DNA from: CAZNXJ01 sp964577115
Lineage (GTDB): Bacteria > Planctomycetota > Planctomycetia > Pirellulales > Pirellulaceae
Reading direction: 5' to 3'
NCBI GenBank assembly: GCA_964577115.1
Contig: CAZNXJ010000014.1
Coordinates: 62,001 to 126,000 of the forward strand
Length of the DNA: 64,000 nucleotides
Shown here one piece after another: positions 33,217-42,472 of the stretch. A program made the translations under genes and the position numbers. Position 1 is the first letter of the stretch. Each line of letters starts with the position of its first letter. Under the pieces are notes generated by a model. The model was not told where the DNA came from. It saw only the letters and a list, made by a program, of their open reading frames with translations, and made no database searches.

Positions 33217-35034
33217 ATGAATACTGTTCGCCCGCCGGAGGAGACGCCCGACGCGCTACCCGTCGCCGAAATCCGCGCGCGATCGTCGCTGTTCAGCACT
33301 TCTATCTATCGGTGGTGGTGGTTGCCGGCAGCTTGTCTGCTGCTGGCGTTGTTGCTCTTTGCAATCGCGTGGGGGAAGCGTGGGACGAGCATTGTCGTGC
33401 AATTCGAGCAAGGCCATGGCATCCAACCAGGCGACCGGCTGCGTCATCGGGGGATTGAGGTTGGTGAGGTGACGCGCGTTGAACTCACCGAGCAGCTCGA
33501 CGGCGTCCTCGTGCATCTGCGGCTTGACGCACCAGCACGTTCGCTAGCTCGCCAGGGCAGTCGTTTCTGGATCGTGCGGCCCGAGATCAGTCTGTCGCGG
33601 ATTCGCGGCTTGGATACGGTGATCGGGCCGAAGTACATCGCCGTGGCGCCGGGGCCTGCGAGCGCGCCGTCGCAGCACGTTTTCAAAGGGGACGAAGTGC
33701 CGGTAGGGTTCGCGGACGGCGAGGATCAGGAAATACGCATTCACTTCGGCAGCGGCCATGGCTTGGCCGTGGGCGATGAGCTTCGGCACCGTGGTATTGT
33801 CATCGGCGAGGTGACATCTGTTCAGCTCCAACCAAACGGATCAGGGGTGACCGTGAACGTGCGGTTGGCCACCAGTGCCGCCGATGTTGCTCGGGCAGGC
33901 AGCCAGTTCTGGATCGAGAGGCCGCGTATCAACGTCACCGGCATCGGCGGGCTTGACACGCTCGTCGGCGGCCGCTATTTGGCCGTCCTCCCCGGTCCGG
34001 CGGACGCGCCACCGCACGACGAATTTCAGGGGTTGGACGTTGCGCCAGTCGCGATTGATCGCGCCGAAGGAGGATTGGAGATTGTCCTCGAGAGCGCTCA
34101 TCGCCAGGGCGTCGACAGCGGGGCGCCGCTTACGTATCGCGGTATCGAGGTGGGGAAGATACTTGGCGTACAATTGTCCGGCGATGCCGCCACCGTCGAG
34201 GCGCGGGCCTATGTCTATCCCGCCTATCGAACGTTGATTCGCGAGAACACGCGTTTCTGGAGCACCAGTGGCGTCGACTTGCGAGTTGGTGTTAGCGGCA
34301 TTCGTTTCACGGCCGACACGCTGGCGACAGTCATTGCTGGAGGCGTGGCGCTGGCCACGCCGCCGGAGCCGGGCGATCCGGTGGCGACCGGCCATCGTTT
34401 TCAGCTCGAACACTCGCCGGACGACGTGCAGGAGTGGTTGCAGTGGCAACCTCGCTTGGCCCTGGGTGACAGCCGGCTTCCGGGTGGGGCTGAGCTGCCG
34501 CGCGCGCTGCGTGGTTTGTTACGGTGGGAGCGGCGGACATTAGGAATCCGCCGCACGCGCCAGCGCGAGGGCTGGTATCTGGTGCTCGCCAATCAGCTCG
34601 TACTCGCTCCGGCCGATCTGCTGAGCGTGCCGGAGGAGGCGGTCGAACAGCAAGCAACCCTCGAGCTAGCAGGGTTCGACCTGCGGTTGCGACCCGAGCA
34701 GGTCGAGCGTGCCGGGCGGCTCGCACGCATCGACGTATCGGCGCGGACGGACACCAGGCTTCCCGCCGATTGGCCCTTGGAAGCGCTGCGCGTTGCTGAC
34801 GATGTGGAGGACTGCCTGATCGTGACCGCGTTCCGTGACGGATCGGTCCCGTTGCCGGCGTCCCGCTTAACCGAGCGCGCGAATGCCTGGGAGGTCGATC
34901 CGGCGGTGCCGTTAGACGCGGACGTTCATGGCGCGCCGGTGGTCGCGATGCGCGACGGTGCTCTGATCGGGTTGGTTGTCGTCGAGCCGAAGGGGCGCTA
35001 CGTCGCGCTGATTACTTCGACGCTCATCCCCTGA
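33217..35034 (+). CDS. pqiB: PqiB-type MCE/MlaD protein with an unusual C-terminal domain
   Basis: A 605-aa protein with one transmembrane anchor (about 32-52) and three MCE domains (about 57-125, 172-240, 287-365), each carrying the (L/P)xxRGIxVG(E/K)(V/I) core: RHRGIEVGEVTRVEL, RHRGIVIGEVTSVQL, TYRGIEVGKILGVQL. MCE domains form hexameric lipid tunnels between membranes. In E. coli PqiB the MCE domains are followed by a coiled coil that forms a needle. Here the C-terminal 200 residues are beta-rich instead, ending VHGAPVVAMRDGALIGLVVV, which does not predict a coil. Translated immediately after pqiA. Confidence 0.88.
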   Translation: MNTVRPPEETPDALPVAEIRARSSLFSTSIYRWWWLPAACLLLALLLFAIAWGKRGTSIVVQFEQGHGIQPGDRLRHRGIEVGEVTRVELTEQLDGVLVHLRLDAPARSLARQGSRFWIVRPEISLSRIRGLDTVIGPKYIAVAPGPASAPSQHVFKGDEVPVGFADGEDQEIRIHFGSGHGLAVGDELRHRGIVIGEVTSVQLQPNGSGVTVNVRLATSAADVARAGSQFWIERPRINVTGIGGLDTLVGGRYLAVLPGPADAPPHDEFQGLDVAPVAIDRAEGGLEIVLESAHRQGVDSGAPLTYRGIEVGKILGVQLSGDAATVEARAYVYPAYRTLIRENTRFWSTSGVDLRVGVSGIRFTADTLATVIAGGVALATPPEPGDPVATGHRFQLEHSPDDVQEWLQWQPRLALGDSRLPGGAELPRALRGLLRWERRTLGIRRTRQREGWYLVLANQLVLAPADLLSVPEEAVEQQATLELAGFDLRLRPEQVERAGRLARIDVSARTDTRLPADWPLEALRVADDVEDCLIVTAFRDGSVPLPASRLTERANAWEVDPAVPLDADVHGAPVVAMRDGALIGLVVVEPKGRYVALITSTLIP

Positions 35035-35065
35035 TCCAGTACCGGCGTTGCCTCGTCGCTGCCAT

Positions 35066-35329
35066 TTATCCTCCGCCGATGGCTGGAAGGAAATGCACTT
35101 CGGCATCCGGCGCGACGCGCTGGCGCAGGCCGAGTGCGCTTATCGACCCGCCCACCACGACCGACCATCCGGGGCGCAGTCGGCCGTCGTGTACGAGTTG
35201 AGCGGCGAAGCCGGGGTGTCGTGCTTCGAGATTCTGGATGATTTCAGCGACGGTTTGTCCTTCAATCTCCAGTTGTTCGACACCCCCGCTCAGCTCGCGC
35301 AATCCCGGAGGAATAAATACCTTTGCCAT
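35066..35329 (-). CDS. MoaD/ThiS-family sulfur-carrier protein
   Basis: An 87-aa beta-grasp protein: MAKVFIPPGLRELSGGVEQL, then EIEGQTVAEIIQNLEARHPG and VHFLPAIGGG. It ends in Gly-Gly-Gly; the family norm is a C-terminal GG that is adenylated and thiocarboxylated. Its stop comes 31 nt after the convergent pqiB stop. The start is 11 nt downstream of the molybdenum-hydroxylase large subunit gene, so it belongs to that operon and probably supplies or inserts sulfur for molybdopterin. Confidence 0.85.
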   Translation of the reverse strand: MAKVFIPPGLRELSGGVEQLEIEGQTVAEIIQNLEARHPGFAAQLVHDGRLRPGWSVVVGGSISALGLRQRVAPDAEVHFLPAIGGG

Positions 35330-35339
35330 GTTCGCGTTA

Positions 35340-37613
35340 CTAGTTGGCGCGATGCTTCAGCAATTGCTCCATCACGCGCGGAGGGGACATCGGCAGTTGC
35401 CGCATGCGTACACCGACGGCCTGCGCGATCGCGTTTGCAATTGCGGCCGGCGGAGGGCAGATCGGCACTTCGCCCACACCACGGACGCCGTACGGATGTT
35501 GAGGATCCGGCACTTCGACGAGGATCGTTTCGATCATCGGCACGTCGTAGCACGTGGGAATCCGGTAGTCGAGAAACGTAGCATTGCGCATCGCGCCATC
35601 TTCGCCGTACCAGTATTCTTCGTTCAGCGCCCAACCGATGCCCTGAACCGCTCCGCCTTGGATCTGGCCCTCGACGTAACTCGGGTGAATGGCTGTCCCG
35701 ACATCCTGAGCGGCCGTGTAGCGGAGAATCTGGACCTTACCGGTTTCCGGATCGACTTCCACATCCACGCAATGCGTCCCGAACGCTCCGCTCTGATTGG
35801 CCTCGCTTGACGTGCCATTGCCGACGATCGCTCCGCCGGTCGAAGGCAGCAGTTCGGCCATTTCGCTGAAAGAAAGACGCTGACCACTGGGACCGACGAG
35901 CGCGCCGTCTTCATAGCGCACCTGCTCGGCAGGAACATCCCAAATCAAGGCGGCGCGCTGGATCATCTGGCGCTGAATGTCCTTCGCTGCCTCGACGGCA
36001 GCAATGCCGGTCGCAAACGTGACTCGGCTACCTCCCGTGACATCCGTATAGCCGACGCTATCGGTGTCGGCAACTTGCGGTTTCACCTGTTCAGCGGCGA
36101 TGCCGAGCGTTTCGGCGAGCTGCATGGCGATGGTCGTTCGCGTTCCGCCGATATCTGTCGAGCCTTCCACGAGAGAGACGGTACCGTCGAAGTTGACCGT
36201 GGCGGTCACTGCCGATTTGAGGCCGACGTTGAACCAGAAGCCGGAAGCAATGCCGCGTCCGCGGTATTTGCCTTCGAGCGGTGTCTTGTAGTGCTCGCTG
36301 TTGCGAATCGCTTCGACCGTTTCGTACATGCCGATGCGTCCGTAGGTCGGCCCGTCGACGCGGCGAGTGCCCTCGCGAGCGGAGTTCTTCAATCGGAAAT
36401 CGGCCGGATCCATTCCGATTTCCTTGCAGATTTCATCAATGATGGTTTCGGTGGCCATGGCCACATGCGTCGAACCCGGGGCTCGGTAGGCATTCGAGCG
36501 CGGTTTGTTCACGCAGACATCGAAACCTTCCACGCGACCGTTCGGCACGTCATAGCAGGCAAATACGCACATGCACGCCGGTCCGACCGGCGAACCGGGG
36601 AAAGCCCCGGCTTCGAAGGCGATCCAGGCTTCGGCCGCCGTGATTTCGCCGGTCTTCTTCGCCCCGATCTTGACGCGCATATACGAACCCGGTGTGGGGC
36701 CGGTGGCTTCGAACACATCGGCGCGGCTCATCACCAGCTTGACCGGTCGGCCGCTCTTCCGGGAGAGCAACGCCGCAACCGGCGGCAAATAGATGCTGAT
36801 CTTGCCGCCGAATCCACCGCCAATCTCCATCGGAATGACTTTGACGCTCGAAACGGGGATCCGGAGCAGTTCCGCGGTTTGCTGGCGCGCGGTGAACGAG
36901 CCTTGCGTGCTCATCCAAACCGTAACCTTCCCGTCCGGGTTCCACAGCACGGTCGCGTTATGCGGTTCGATATATCCCTGATGCACGGTGGCCGTGGTGA
37001 ACTCGCGTTCGATAACCACATCCGCTTCCTGGAATCCCTGAGCGATGTCACCTTTTTCGAAGAGAAAGTGCTTCGCAATGTTCGTCGGCCGATCGGTGTC
37101 GGACGGGCTCGCACCAAGCGCTTCAGTGCGCACGTCGTCGTTCAGCACGGGAGCGTCGGGCTGCATGGCCGCTCGGACATCGAGCACGGGAGGCAGCAGT
37201 TCATATTCGACGTCAATGAGTCCCACCGCTTCCTGGGCGATGTGGATATTGTCGGCCGCGACAGCGGCGACCGCGTGTCCGCGGTAAAGCACCTTGTCGC
37301 GCGCGAGAATGTTCGCCGAGAGATGCCGCATGTTGGCGGCACCTTCACCGAGCTCGACGATGCGGTCCCCCTGTTCCGGCAGATCCGCCGCCGTCACGAC
37401 GGCACGCACCCCCGGAAGCTGCTCGGCGCGCGAAGTGTCGATCCGATTGATGCGTGCATGCGCGTGTGGGCTGCGCAGCATCGCACCGTACAGCATGCCC
37501 GTCAGCCGGATGTCGGCGCCGTACTTTGCTCGGCCGGTGACCTTGTCGACGCCGTCGTGACGAATCGGTCGCGTTCCAATGACCTTGTATTTCGGTTTTT
37601 CCGTGGTTGCCAT
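35340..37613 (-). CDS. Molybdenum hydroxylase large (MoCo-binding) subunit
   Basis: A 757-aa xanthine dehydrogenase/CO dehydrogenase-family large subunit. The N-terminal aldehyde-oxidase a/b-hammerhead domain (about 20-130) is followed by the molybdopterin-binding domains: MEIGGGFGGKISIYLPPVAA, then NKPRSNAYRAPGSTHV (active-site loop) and GVRGVGEVPICPPPAAIANA, whose GVGE glutamate is the conserved catalytic residue. The loop lacks the AYRCSFR of true form-I CO dehydrogenase, so the substrate is more likely a heterocycle or aldehyde. ATG 37613 chosen by family match. Operon: FAD subunit, 2Fe-2S subunit, this gene, MoaD-like gene. Confidence 0.92.
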   Translation of the reverse strand: MATTEKPKYKVIGTRPIRHDGVDKVTGRAKYGADIRLTGMLYGAMLRSPHAHARINRIDTSRAEQLPGVRAVVTAADLPEQGDRIVELGEGAANMRHLSANILARDKVLYRGHAVAAVAADNIHIAQEAVGLIDVEYELLPPVLDVRAAMQPDAPVLNDDVRTEALGASPSDTDRPTNIAKHFLFEKGDIAQGFQEADVVIEREFTTATVHQGYIEPHNATVLWNPDGKVTVWMSTQGSFTARQQTAELLRIPVSSVKVIPMEIGGGFGGKISIYLPPVAALLSRKSGRPVKLVMSRADVFEATGPTPGSYMRVKIGAKKTGEITAAEAWIAFEAGAFPGSPVGPACMCVFACYDVPNGRVEGFDVCVNKPRSNAYRAPGSTHVAMATETIIDEICKEIGMDPADFRLKNSAREGTRRVDGPTYGRIGMYETVEAIRNSEHYKTPLEGKYRGRGIASGFWFNVGLKSAVTATVNFDGTVSLVEGSTDIGGTRTTIAMQLAETLGIAAEQVKPQVADTDSVGYTDVTGGSRVTFATGIAAVEAAKDIQRQMIQRAALIWDVPAEQVRYEDGALVGPSGQRLSFSEMAELLPSTGGAIVGNGTSSEANQSGAFGTHCVDVEVDPETGKVQILRYTAAQDVGTAIHPSYVEGQIQGGAVQGIGWALNEEYWYGEDGAMRNATFLDYRIPTCYDVPMIETILVEVPDPQHPYGVRGVGEVPICPPPAAIANAIAQAVGVRMRQLPMSPPRVMEQLLKHRAN

Positions 37614-37777
37614 GATTCTGGTTCTCGACGTTGGCGAGTTAACGACGGCCGAGGCCGGCGTGCTTTTTGTAGGCGTGCATTTCGTAATTGTGGCTCCCCG
37701 CAATTCCCGCTCGGCCGACGTTTATCGAAGCCATGCGAGACGAGCGGCGTGAGGGTGCGGACGCCGGCCGCGCACGC

Positions 37778-38266
37778 TCATGCTCGAGCAGCCGCGGCCC
37801 GCTTCTGCGCCGCGGATTGGACGGCGCGGACGATTTTGTCATATCCCGTGCAGCGGCACAGATTGCCGGCCAGGAAAAAGCGAATCTCGTCTTCGGTGGG
37901 ATTCGGCTTTTCGGCGAGCAGCGCTTCGGTCTGCATGATGAAGCCGGGCGTGCAGATGCCACATTGCAGGGCGGCGCACTCGAGAAATGCTTGCTGCACT
38001 TCGTCCAGTTCGGAGCCGCGCGCGACGCCTTCGATCGTGCGGATCTCGGCGCCTTCGGCTTCCGGAGCGAGCACCAGGCAACTCACCACCGGGCGGCCGT
38101 TCATCAGCACGGTACACGCCCCGCAGTTGCCGTTGGAACAGCCTTCCTTGGTGCCGGTCATGTCCAGAACGTCGCGCAGCACTTCGAGCAGCGTTTGGCG
38201 CGGCTCGCAAAGCAGTTCGACCGAATCTCCATTGATCGTCACGTTGACGATGCGCTTCTTTGCCAT
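37778..38266 (-). CDS. Molybdenum hydroxylase 2Fe-2S subunit
   Basis: A 162-aa small subunit. The plant-type ferredoxin cluster motif is EGCSNGNCGACTVLMNG (C-x4-C-x2-C) with the fourth cysteine in VVSCLVL, and the second helical 2Fe-2S domain has LQCGICTPGFIMQ and AGNLCRCTGYDKI. It carries electrons from the molybdenum centre to FAD. Located 62 nt after the FAD subunit and 164 nt before the large subunit gene. Confidence 0.95.
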   Translation of the reverse strand: MAKKRIVNVTINGDSVELLCEPRQTLLEVLRDVLDMTGTKEGCSNGNCGACTVLMNGRPVVSCLVLAPEAEGAEIRTIEGVARGSELDEVQQAFLECAALQCGICTPGFIMQTEALLAEKPNPTEDEIRFFLAGNLCRCTGYDKIVRAVQSAAQKRAAAARA

Positions 38267-38328
38267 CGATGCCTCGTTAAGGACAGGAGGTATTTTCGTC
38301 GATCTTGCGCAGAGCCTTCGCGGCGTGT

Positions 38329-39225
38329 TTAGTGCCCCGGTTCATAGTCGACCGTCTCGCCGCGAGCCCGCGCCACGGCGGCGAGGAGCACGCGCCGAAC
38401 CAGCACGCCCGTGACGTGCTTGCGGTACTCCGCGGTGCCGCGCATATCGGTAATGGGTGTTGCGATGTCACGGGCCGCGACCGCCGCCCGTTCAATCGAT
38501 TCGTCGGAAACTGGCTGTCCGGCGAGCAGCTCACCGGCGGCCTGCGCAAACAACGGGGTCGGAGCGACCGCGCCGAGCGCGATGCGGGCTGCGACGAAGT
38601 TCTGTCCCGACTCGTCCAGCTGCACGGAAGCGCCCACGCCAACGACCGCGATGTCCATCTCGTTGCGCGGGATCATGCGGCGATAGTGCGAGCCACTGTG
38701 AGGAGGACGCGCGGGGAAACGCAGTTCGACGAGCAGTTCGCCGCGCTCGAGCACATTGCGCCCCGGCCCGGTGCAGAACGCTTCGGCAGGCACCTCGCGC
38801 GTGCCGTTGCGCCCGGCGATGACGCAGGTGGCACCGAGTGCAATGAGGCTCGGCGCCGAATCGGCCGCCGGGCCTGAGTTGCACAGATTCCCGCCGACAC
38901 TCGCACGGCTCTGAATCTGTACGCCGCCAATGATGCGGCAACTATCGGCCAGCGCTGAATAATCCCGGACGATCTCGGGATGCGAATAGATCTGGTAACA
39001 GGGAACGGCGGCCCCCACGCGCAAACCTTCGGGACCGATCGTCAGGACGTTCAGATCGGGAATCTTTTTGACATCAATAACCACGTCCGGTTGATGCCGG
39101 CCCAGTCGGATCTGATCGATCAGGTCGGTGCCGCCGGCGAGCGGCCGGGCGGTGCCGTTGTGCCGGGCCAGCAGCTCGAGTGCCGTGGCCAGCGACGTCG
39201 GCGATTCGTACTCGAAATCACGCAT
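38329..39225 (-). CDS. Molybdenum hydroxylase FAD-binding subunit
   Basis: A 298-aa medium subunit. FAD-binding motifs: RPLAGGTDLIDQIRLG near the N terminus and SRASVGGNLCNSGPAADSAP (the family's TIGGN-type loop reads SVGGN). The C-terminal CO-dehydrogenase flavoprotein domain reads MDIAVVGVGASVQLDE and RIALGAVAPTPLFA. First gene of the operon; the ATG at 39225 follows a weak ribosome-binding site. Confidence 0.93.
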   Translation of the reverse strand: MRDFEYESPTSLATALELLARHNGTARPLAGGTDLIDQIRLGRHQPDVVIDVKKIPDLNVLTIGPEGLRVGAAVPCYQIYSHPEIVRDYSALADSCRIIGGVQIQSRASVGGNLCNSGPAADSAPSLIALGATCVIAGRNGTREVPAEAFCTGPGRNVLERGELLVELRFPARPPHSGSHYRRMIPRNEMDIAVVGVGASVQLDESGQNFVAARIALGAVAPTPLFAQAAGELLAGQPVSDESIERAAVAARDIATPITDMRGTAEYRKHVTGVLVRRVLLAAVARARGETVDYEPGH

Positions 39226-39377
39226 AGAACTGCAACTCGGGGAAAGGTTCTCGCGGTGGGAAAATGGAACGCCTCAATGTACCACAAGCCGCCCGAGCGC
39301 AAACAGGAGCCCGTGCCGCGCGGCCGAGCCGAAATCCGGCACGCCGCCATGGTTCGGGTTCCCGCAATGGCACGCGT

Positions 39378-40793
39378 CTAAAAGAGCGCCGTGATGGGAG
39401 TGCCCGAGCTAACACGGATGGGGCGGCCTGTTACGTCAGGTACTGCATCGTCGGGGTCGATGCCAAAGGCGTGCAGCACGGTAGCGGCGAAGTCTTCGAT
39501 GGTCACCGGCGCATCCTTGACATACGCACCGAGCGCATCGCTGGCACCATAGACCTGCCCGCCCTGCACGCCACCGCCAGCCAACAGCTGCGTGTAACAA
39601 TGAGCCCAGTGGTCGCGCCCTGCGGTCTTGTTGATTTGTGGCGTGCGACCGAACTCGCCGGCAACAACGACGAGCGTTTCGTCGAGCAGACCGCGCTGGT
39701 CGAGATCTTCAAGCAGCGCGGAGAATGCCTGGTCGAACGACGGGGTGCAGTATTTGTGTGTGAGTTGCTGAAGGCCGGTCAACTGCCCGTCGATGCCGCA
39801 GACGTCCTGCATCACACCATGGTTGTCCCACAAATTGAATTGGCAGCCTTTCGCATCAAAGAACGTCCAGAAGACGTTGACGAATCGCACACCCGATTCG
39901 ATGAGCCGGCGCGCCATGAGGAAGCTCTGCCCATATTCGTTCGTCCCGTAACGCTCGCGCAGCTTTATCGGTTCCCGTTCGAGATCGAAAGCGGCCCGCG
40001 TCTCGGGGGAAGTGAGCAGCGAGAAGGCTTGTTCGTAGTGATCGGCCAGTCGCGCGGTGTCGGGACTGGCAATGGACGCTCCCAGCGATTCGCGCAGCTT
40101 CCAGCGCTGACGCTGGCGGTGGTCCGTGAACCCTGCGGGTGGAGTGAGCGCGTCGAGCTTCAGTGGTGCATCGGAAAGACTTCCCTTCGTTTCCTTATGA
40201 AAGACGATCGGATCGTAGGCGGCTCCGAGGAACCCGGCCGATTGGCCTTTGTAGGGCGGCGAGTAGGTGGTGAACGGCCGAGGCAGTACGACCCACGCGG
40301 GCAGCTGCCCGACCGGTCCGAGCAGCTTGTGGATGATGCCGCCGAGCCCCGGGTGGTCGTTGCGCGCCATATAAAAGTCGTTGGGCCGGGGTGGCAGTTG
40401 GCCGAGCAATGAATGTACGATCGCGCCGACGTGATCGTTGTTCGAGTGCGTCATCGAACGGATGATCGCCAGCTTGTCGGCGTGTTCCGCGACTCGCGGT
40501 ATGAGCTCACCAAACTGAATACCGGGAACGCGGGTCGGCAGCGGTTTGAACACGCTGCGCACGCCAGATGGCGCGTCGGGCTTCATGTCCCATAGATCGG
40601 GTTGGGACGGACCGCCGCACAGAAAAATATAGATGCAGCGCTTCGCTGTAGCGCGCCGCGTTACCGGCGCCGCGGAGATCTGCTGCTGCAAAAGTGCAGG
40701 ACTTCCGAGCACCGCCAGCGAGGACATCGTCAGCCATTGACGGCGAGTAACACCTGGCCGCGCGGTGTTGCTTCCCGGAAAAAGTGCGAGCAT
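39378..40793 (-). CDS. Tat-exported DUF1501 protein
   Basis: A 471-aa protein of the planctomycete DUF1501 family, an alkaline-phosphatase-like (sulfatase-related) fold. The N terminus holds a twin-arginine signal (TRRQWLTMSSLAVLGSPAL). Core motifs: IYIFLCGGPSQPDLWDMKPD, IRSMTHSNNDHVGAIVHSLL, ETLVVVAGEFGRTP and GRDHWAHCYTQLLAGGGVQG. Members often accompany DUF1553/DUF1549 cytochrome-like genes, but none is here. ATG 40793 has GGGAGGG upstream. The reaction is not established. Confidence 0.88.
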   Translation of the reverse strand: MLALFPGSNTARPGVTRRQWLTMSSLAVLGSPALLQQQISAAPVTRRATAKRCIYIFLCGGPSQPDLWDMKPDAPSGVRSVFKPLPTRVPGIQFGELIPRVAEHADKLAIIRSMTHSNNDHVGAIVHSLLGQLPPRPNDFYMARNDHPGLGGIIHKLLGPVGQLPAWVVLPRPFTTYSPPYKGQSAGFLGAAYDPIVFHKETKGSLSDAPLKLDALTPPAGFTDHRQRQRWKLRESLGASIASPDTARLADHYEQAFSLLTSPETRAAFDLEREPIKLRERYGTNEYGQSFLMARRLIESGVRFVNVFWTFFDAKGCQFNLWDNHGVMQDVCGIDGQLTGLQQLTHKYCTPSFDQAFSALLEDLDQRGLLDETLVVVAGEFGRTPQINKTAGRDHWAHCYTQLLAGGGVQGGQVYGASDALGAYVKDAPVTIEDFAATVLHAFGIDPDDAVPDVTGRPIRVSSGTPITALF

Positions 40794-41019
40794 CGAGGGC
40801 CCTCCCAGCGGTCGTTCGTCAGAGCTCTCGGCACATATCCGAGTTCTCGAGGCACGCGAGCGCCAGAGAAGATTGTCGGACGAAGAAGACCCGGTCGCAA
40901 GTCGATGCGCGCGAACACGCGCGGCGCGCCGCCTGGCGGAACAGGCATGCAGCGCCGCGCGTTTTGTATTGCCGTTGGAGTCGCAAGTCCGGCGAATGTT
41001 CCGCGCGAGAAAAAGAAAA

Positions 41020-41973
41020 TTAATGGAAGCGGCCAAAAATACCGGTGGCGTACCAGGTGCCGTTCGCTCCGCGCTTCATGTCATATCCGAAGAAGGGGTG
41101 ATGGCGTCGCACCGCGTCCCAGTGTCCCGACGATTGCCGCCAGGATTGCACGCATTCCCGGGCCGCTTCGATCAATCCTTGGTGAGGCCAGCTTTCCGCG
41201 CAGACTTCCTGCGCCACCAGGCCGCCCGGAAGACGCGAGATGATGCGCTGAAACCGGGTCTCCCACTGGTGATGACCCTGCACGCCGATGGCCGCCTGAT
41301 ACTGCGAATGCATTTCCGCTTCGGCCGATAGCGCGCTGCTCCAGTTGCCATAAGCACTTTGCGGCCGCTCGGGGTGCGTCATGACGGCCCACACCAAGGT
41401 GCGCTGCGTCAACGTTCCGGGGGGTAAGTTGAGCAGCGCGTACATGCCGTAGCTGTCGATCGGCCCGCTACGGAAGGGATAGATGGAAACCACGTCATGA
41501 AAATGCGGGCTCTCTTCATCCGTCATGTCAATGATGACGAGCCCTGGTTGTCCGGCCAGTTCCGCGAATGACGGATGGCTCAGCACACGCTTCCCTTCCT
41601 CGCCCATCTTGGTCGGATCCACAGTCGCGTCCGGCGTCAGTTTGGCGCAGACATATTTTTCTTGCAGGCTCTGCTGCACCTCCGGATCCGCCAGAACATA
41701 CTTTTCGAAGTAGGCATTCCACTGAGGATCGCTGCTGAGATAGAACCAGAGCAGGGCCATCTTGTTTTCGGCACGCGCCTGATGGATGGCGGCTGCGTAT
41801 GTGTCGTGCCAAACGATTTGCGGCGCCTTCATCGGCTCCGCCGCTTCGGGGGCTTCGGATGCCTCGGCCTGGTCGTCCTTCGCGGCCGCGTCGAGCATGG
41901 GGTTCGCCGAGCAAGCCTCGCGGGTCATAACGAGTACAAGGAACACGGCGAACCATCGCAACGATTGCTGCAT
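41020..41973 (-). CDS. Secreted thioredoxin-fold-like protein of unknown function
   Basis: A 317-aa protein with a signal peptide (about 1-22, LRWFAVFLVLVMTREACSA) and an acidic linker. A thioredoxin-like segment follows: YAAAIHQARAENKMALLWFY, LSSDPQWNAYFEKYVLADPE, VQQSLQEKYVCAKLTPD and GLVIIDM. The active-site CxxC is absent; SSDPQW occupies that position, so it is not a disulfide oxidoreductase. The C-terminal part (RIISRLPGGLVAQEVCAESW, ECVQSWRQSSGHWDAVRRHH) may be a separate domain typical of cell-envelope proteins in planctomycetes. GGAG lies 8 nt before ATG 41973. Confidence 0.65.
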   Translation of the reverse strand: MQQSLRWFAVFLVLVMTREACSANPMLDAAAKDDQAEASEAPEAAEPMKAPQIVWHDTYAAAIHQARAENKMALLWFYLSSDPQWNAYFEKYVLADPEVQQSLQEKYVCAKLTPDATVDPTKMGEEGKRVLSHPSFAELAGQPGLVIIDMTDEESPHFHDVVSIYPFRSGPIDSYGMYALLNLPPGTLTQRTLVWAVMTHPERPQSAYGNWSSALSAEAEMHSQYQAAIGVQGHHQWETRFQRIISRLPGGLVAQEVCAESWPHQGLIEAARECVQSWRQSSGHWDAVRRHHPFFGYDMKRGANGTWYATGIFGRFH

Positions 41974-42472
41974 TCGAGTGTCTCCAAGGGATGCAGTGTG
42001 AAGGTGCAGGTCTAGACGTGTAGCCGCGTGAACGATTCGTGGAACGAGACATCCCCGCGCTACGGGCTCGGCGTCGTGCCAACTGCAGAGAAACTCCACC
42101 AACGCTCGTCGTGGGAAGTTGGCTGCTTGGCGACGTGAACCGCGCAAAATGTACGCGGCACGGCCAAATCAATGCCGAATGGGTCGAGTGATCGCGTGAT
42201 CGGCTACGTGATCGCGAAAGAAAGTGTCATGTCATTCGTCCAAGGGACGATGGCGGCGAAACCATGTCACTGGCTGAATGATGAAGAGGCTAGGCGACCG
42301 TCGGCCTACCGTCAAGAACCCCACCCGCGACCCTCCGTTGCTCCGCTGAGGAACTGACCTTGGCTCGTGTCAGAAAGAGAACCACAGATGCACACGGATA
42401 GGCACGGATCATATCGTCCCATCCGCGCGCATCCGTGTTCATCCGTGGTTCCGACGAGCTGACATAGGCCTG
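41974..42472. other. Intergenic region with imperfect inverted repeat
   Basis: About 499 bases without a supported gene. It holds the inverted repeat at 42379-42451. Everything else looks like ordinary spacer. Confidence 0.4.
42379..42451. repeat. Imperfect inverted repeat, possible dispersed element
   Basis: GAACCACAGATGCACACGGA on one side matches the reverse complement of the other (TCCGTGTTCATCCGTGGTTC) with few mismatches; the centre is GCACGGATCATATCGTCCCA. The internal unit CACACGGAT/CACGGAT is repeated, and similar CCACGGATGCACACGGAT units are scattered in many bacterial genomes, so it could be a member of a dispersed family (from memory, not checked). Confidence 0.55.

Noticed and set aside
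36075..38414. A 779-codon open frame on the plus strand
   Set aside because: It is antisense to the molybdenum-hydroxylase subunit genes, rich in Arg/His/Gly and without family similarity; typical of GC-rich antisense frames.
42066..42081. TTGGCACG followed by GAGC on the minus strand upstream of the thioredoxin-like gene
   Set aside because: Spacing between GG and GC is one base too long and no TTGC is present.
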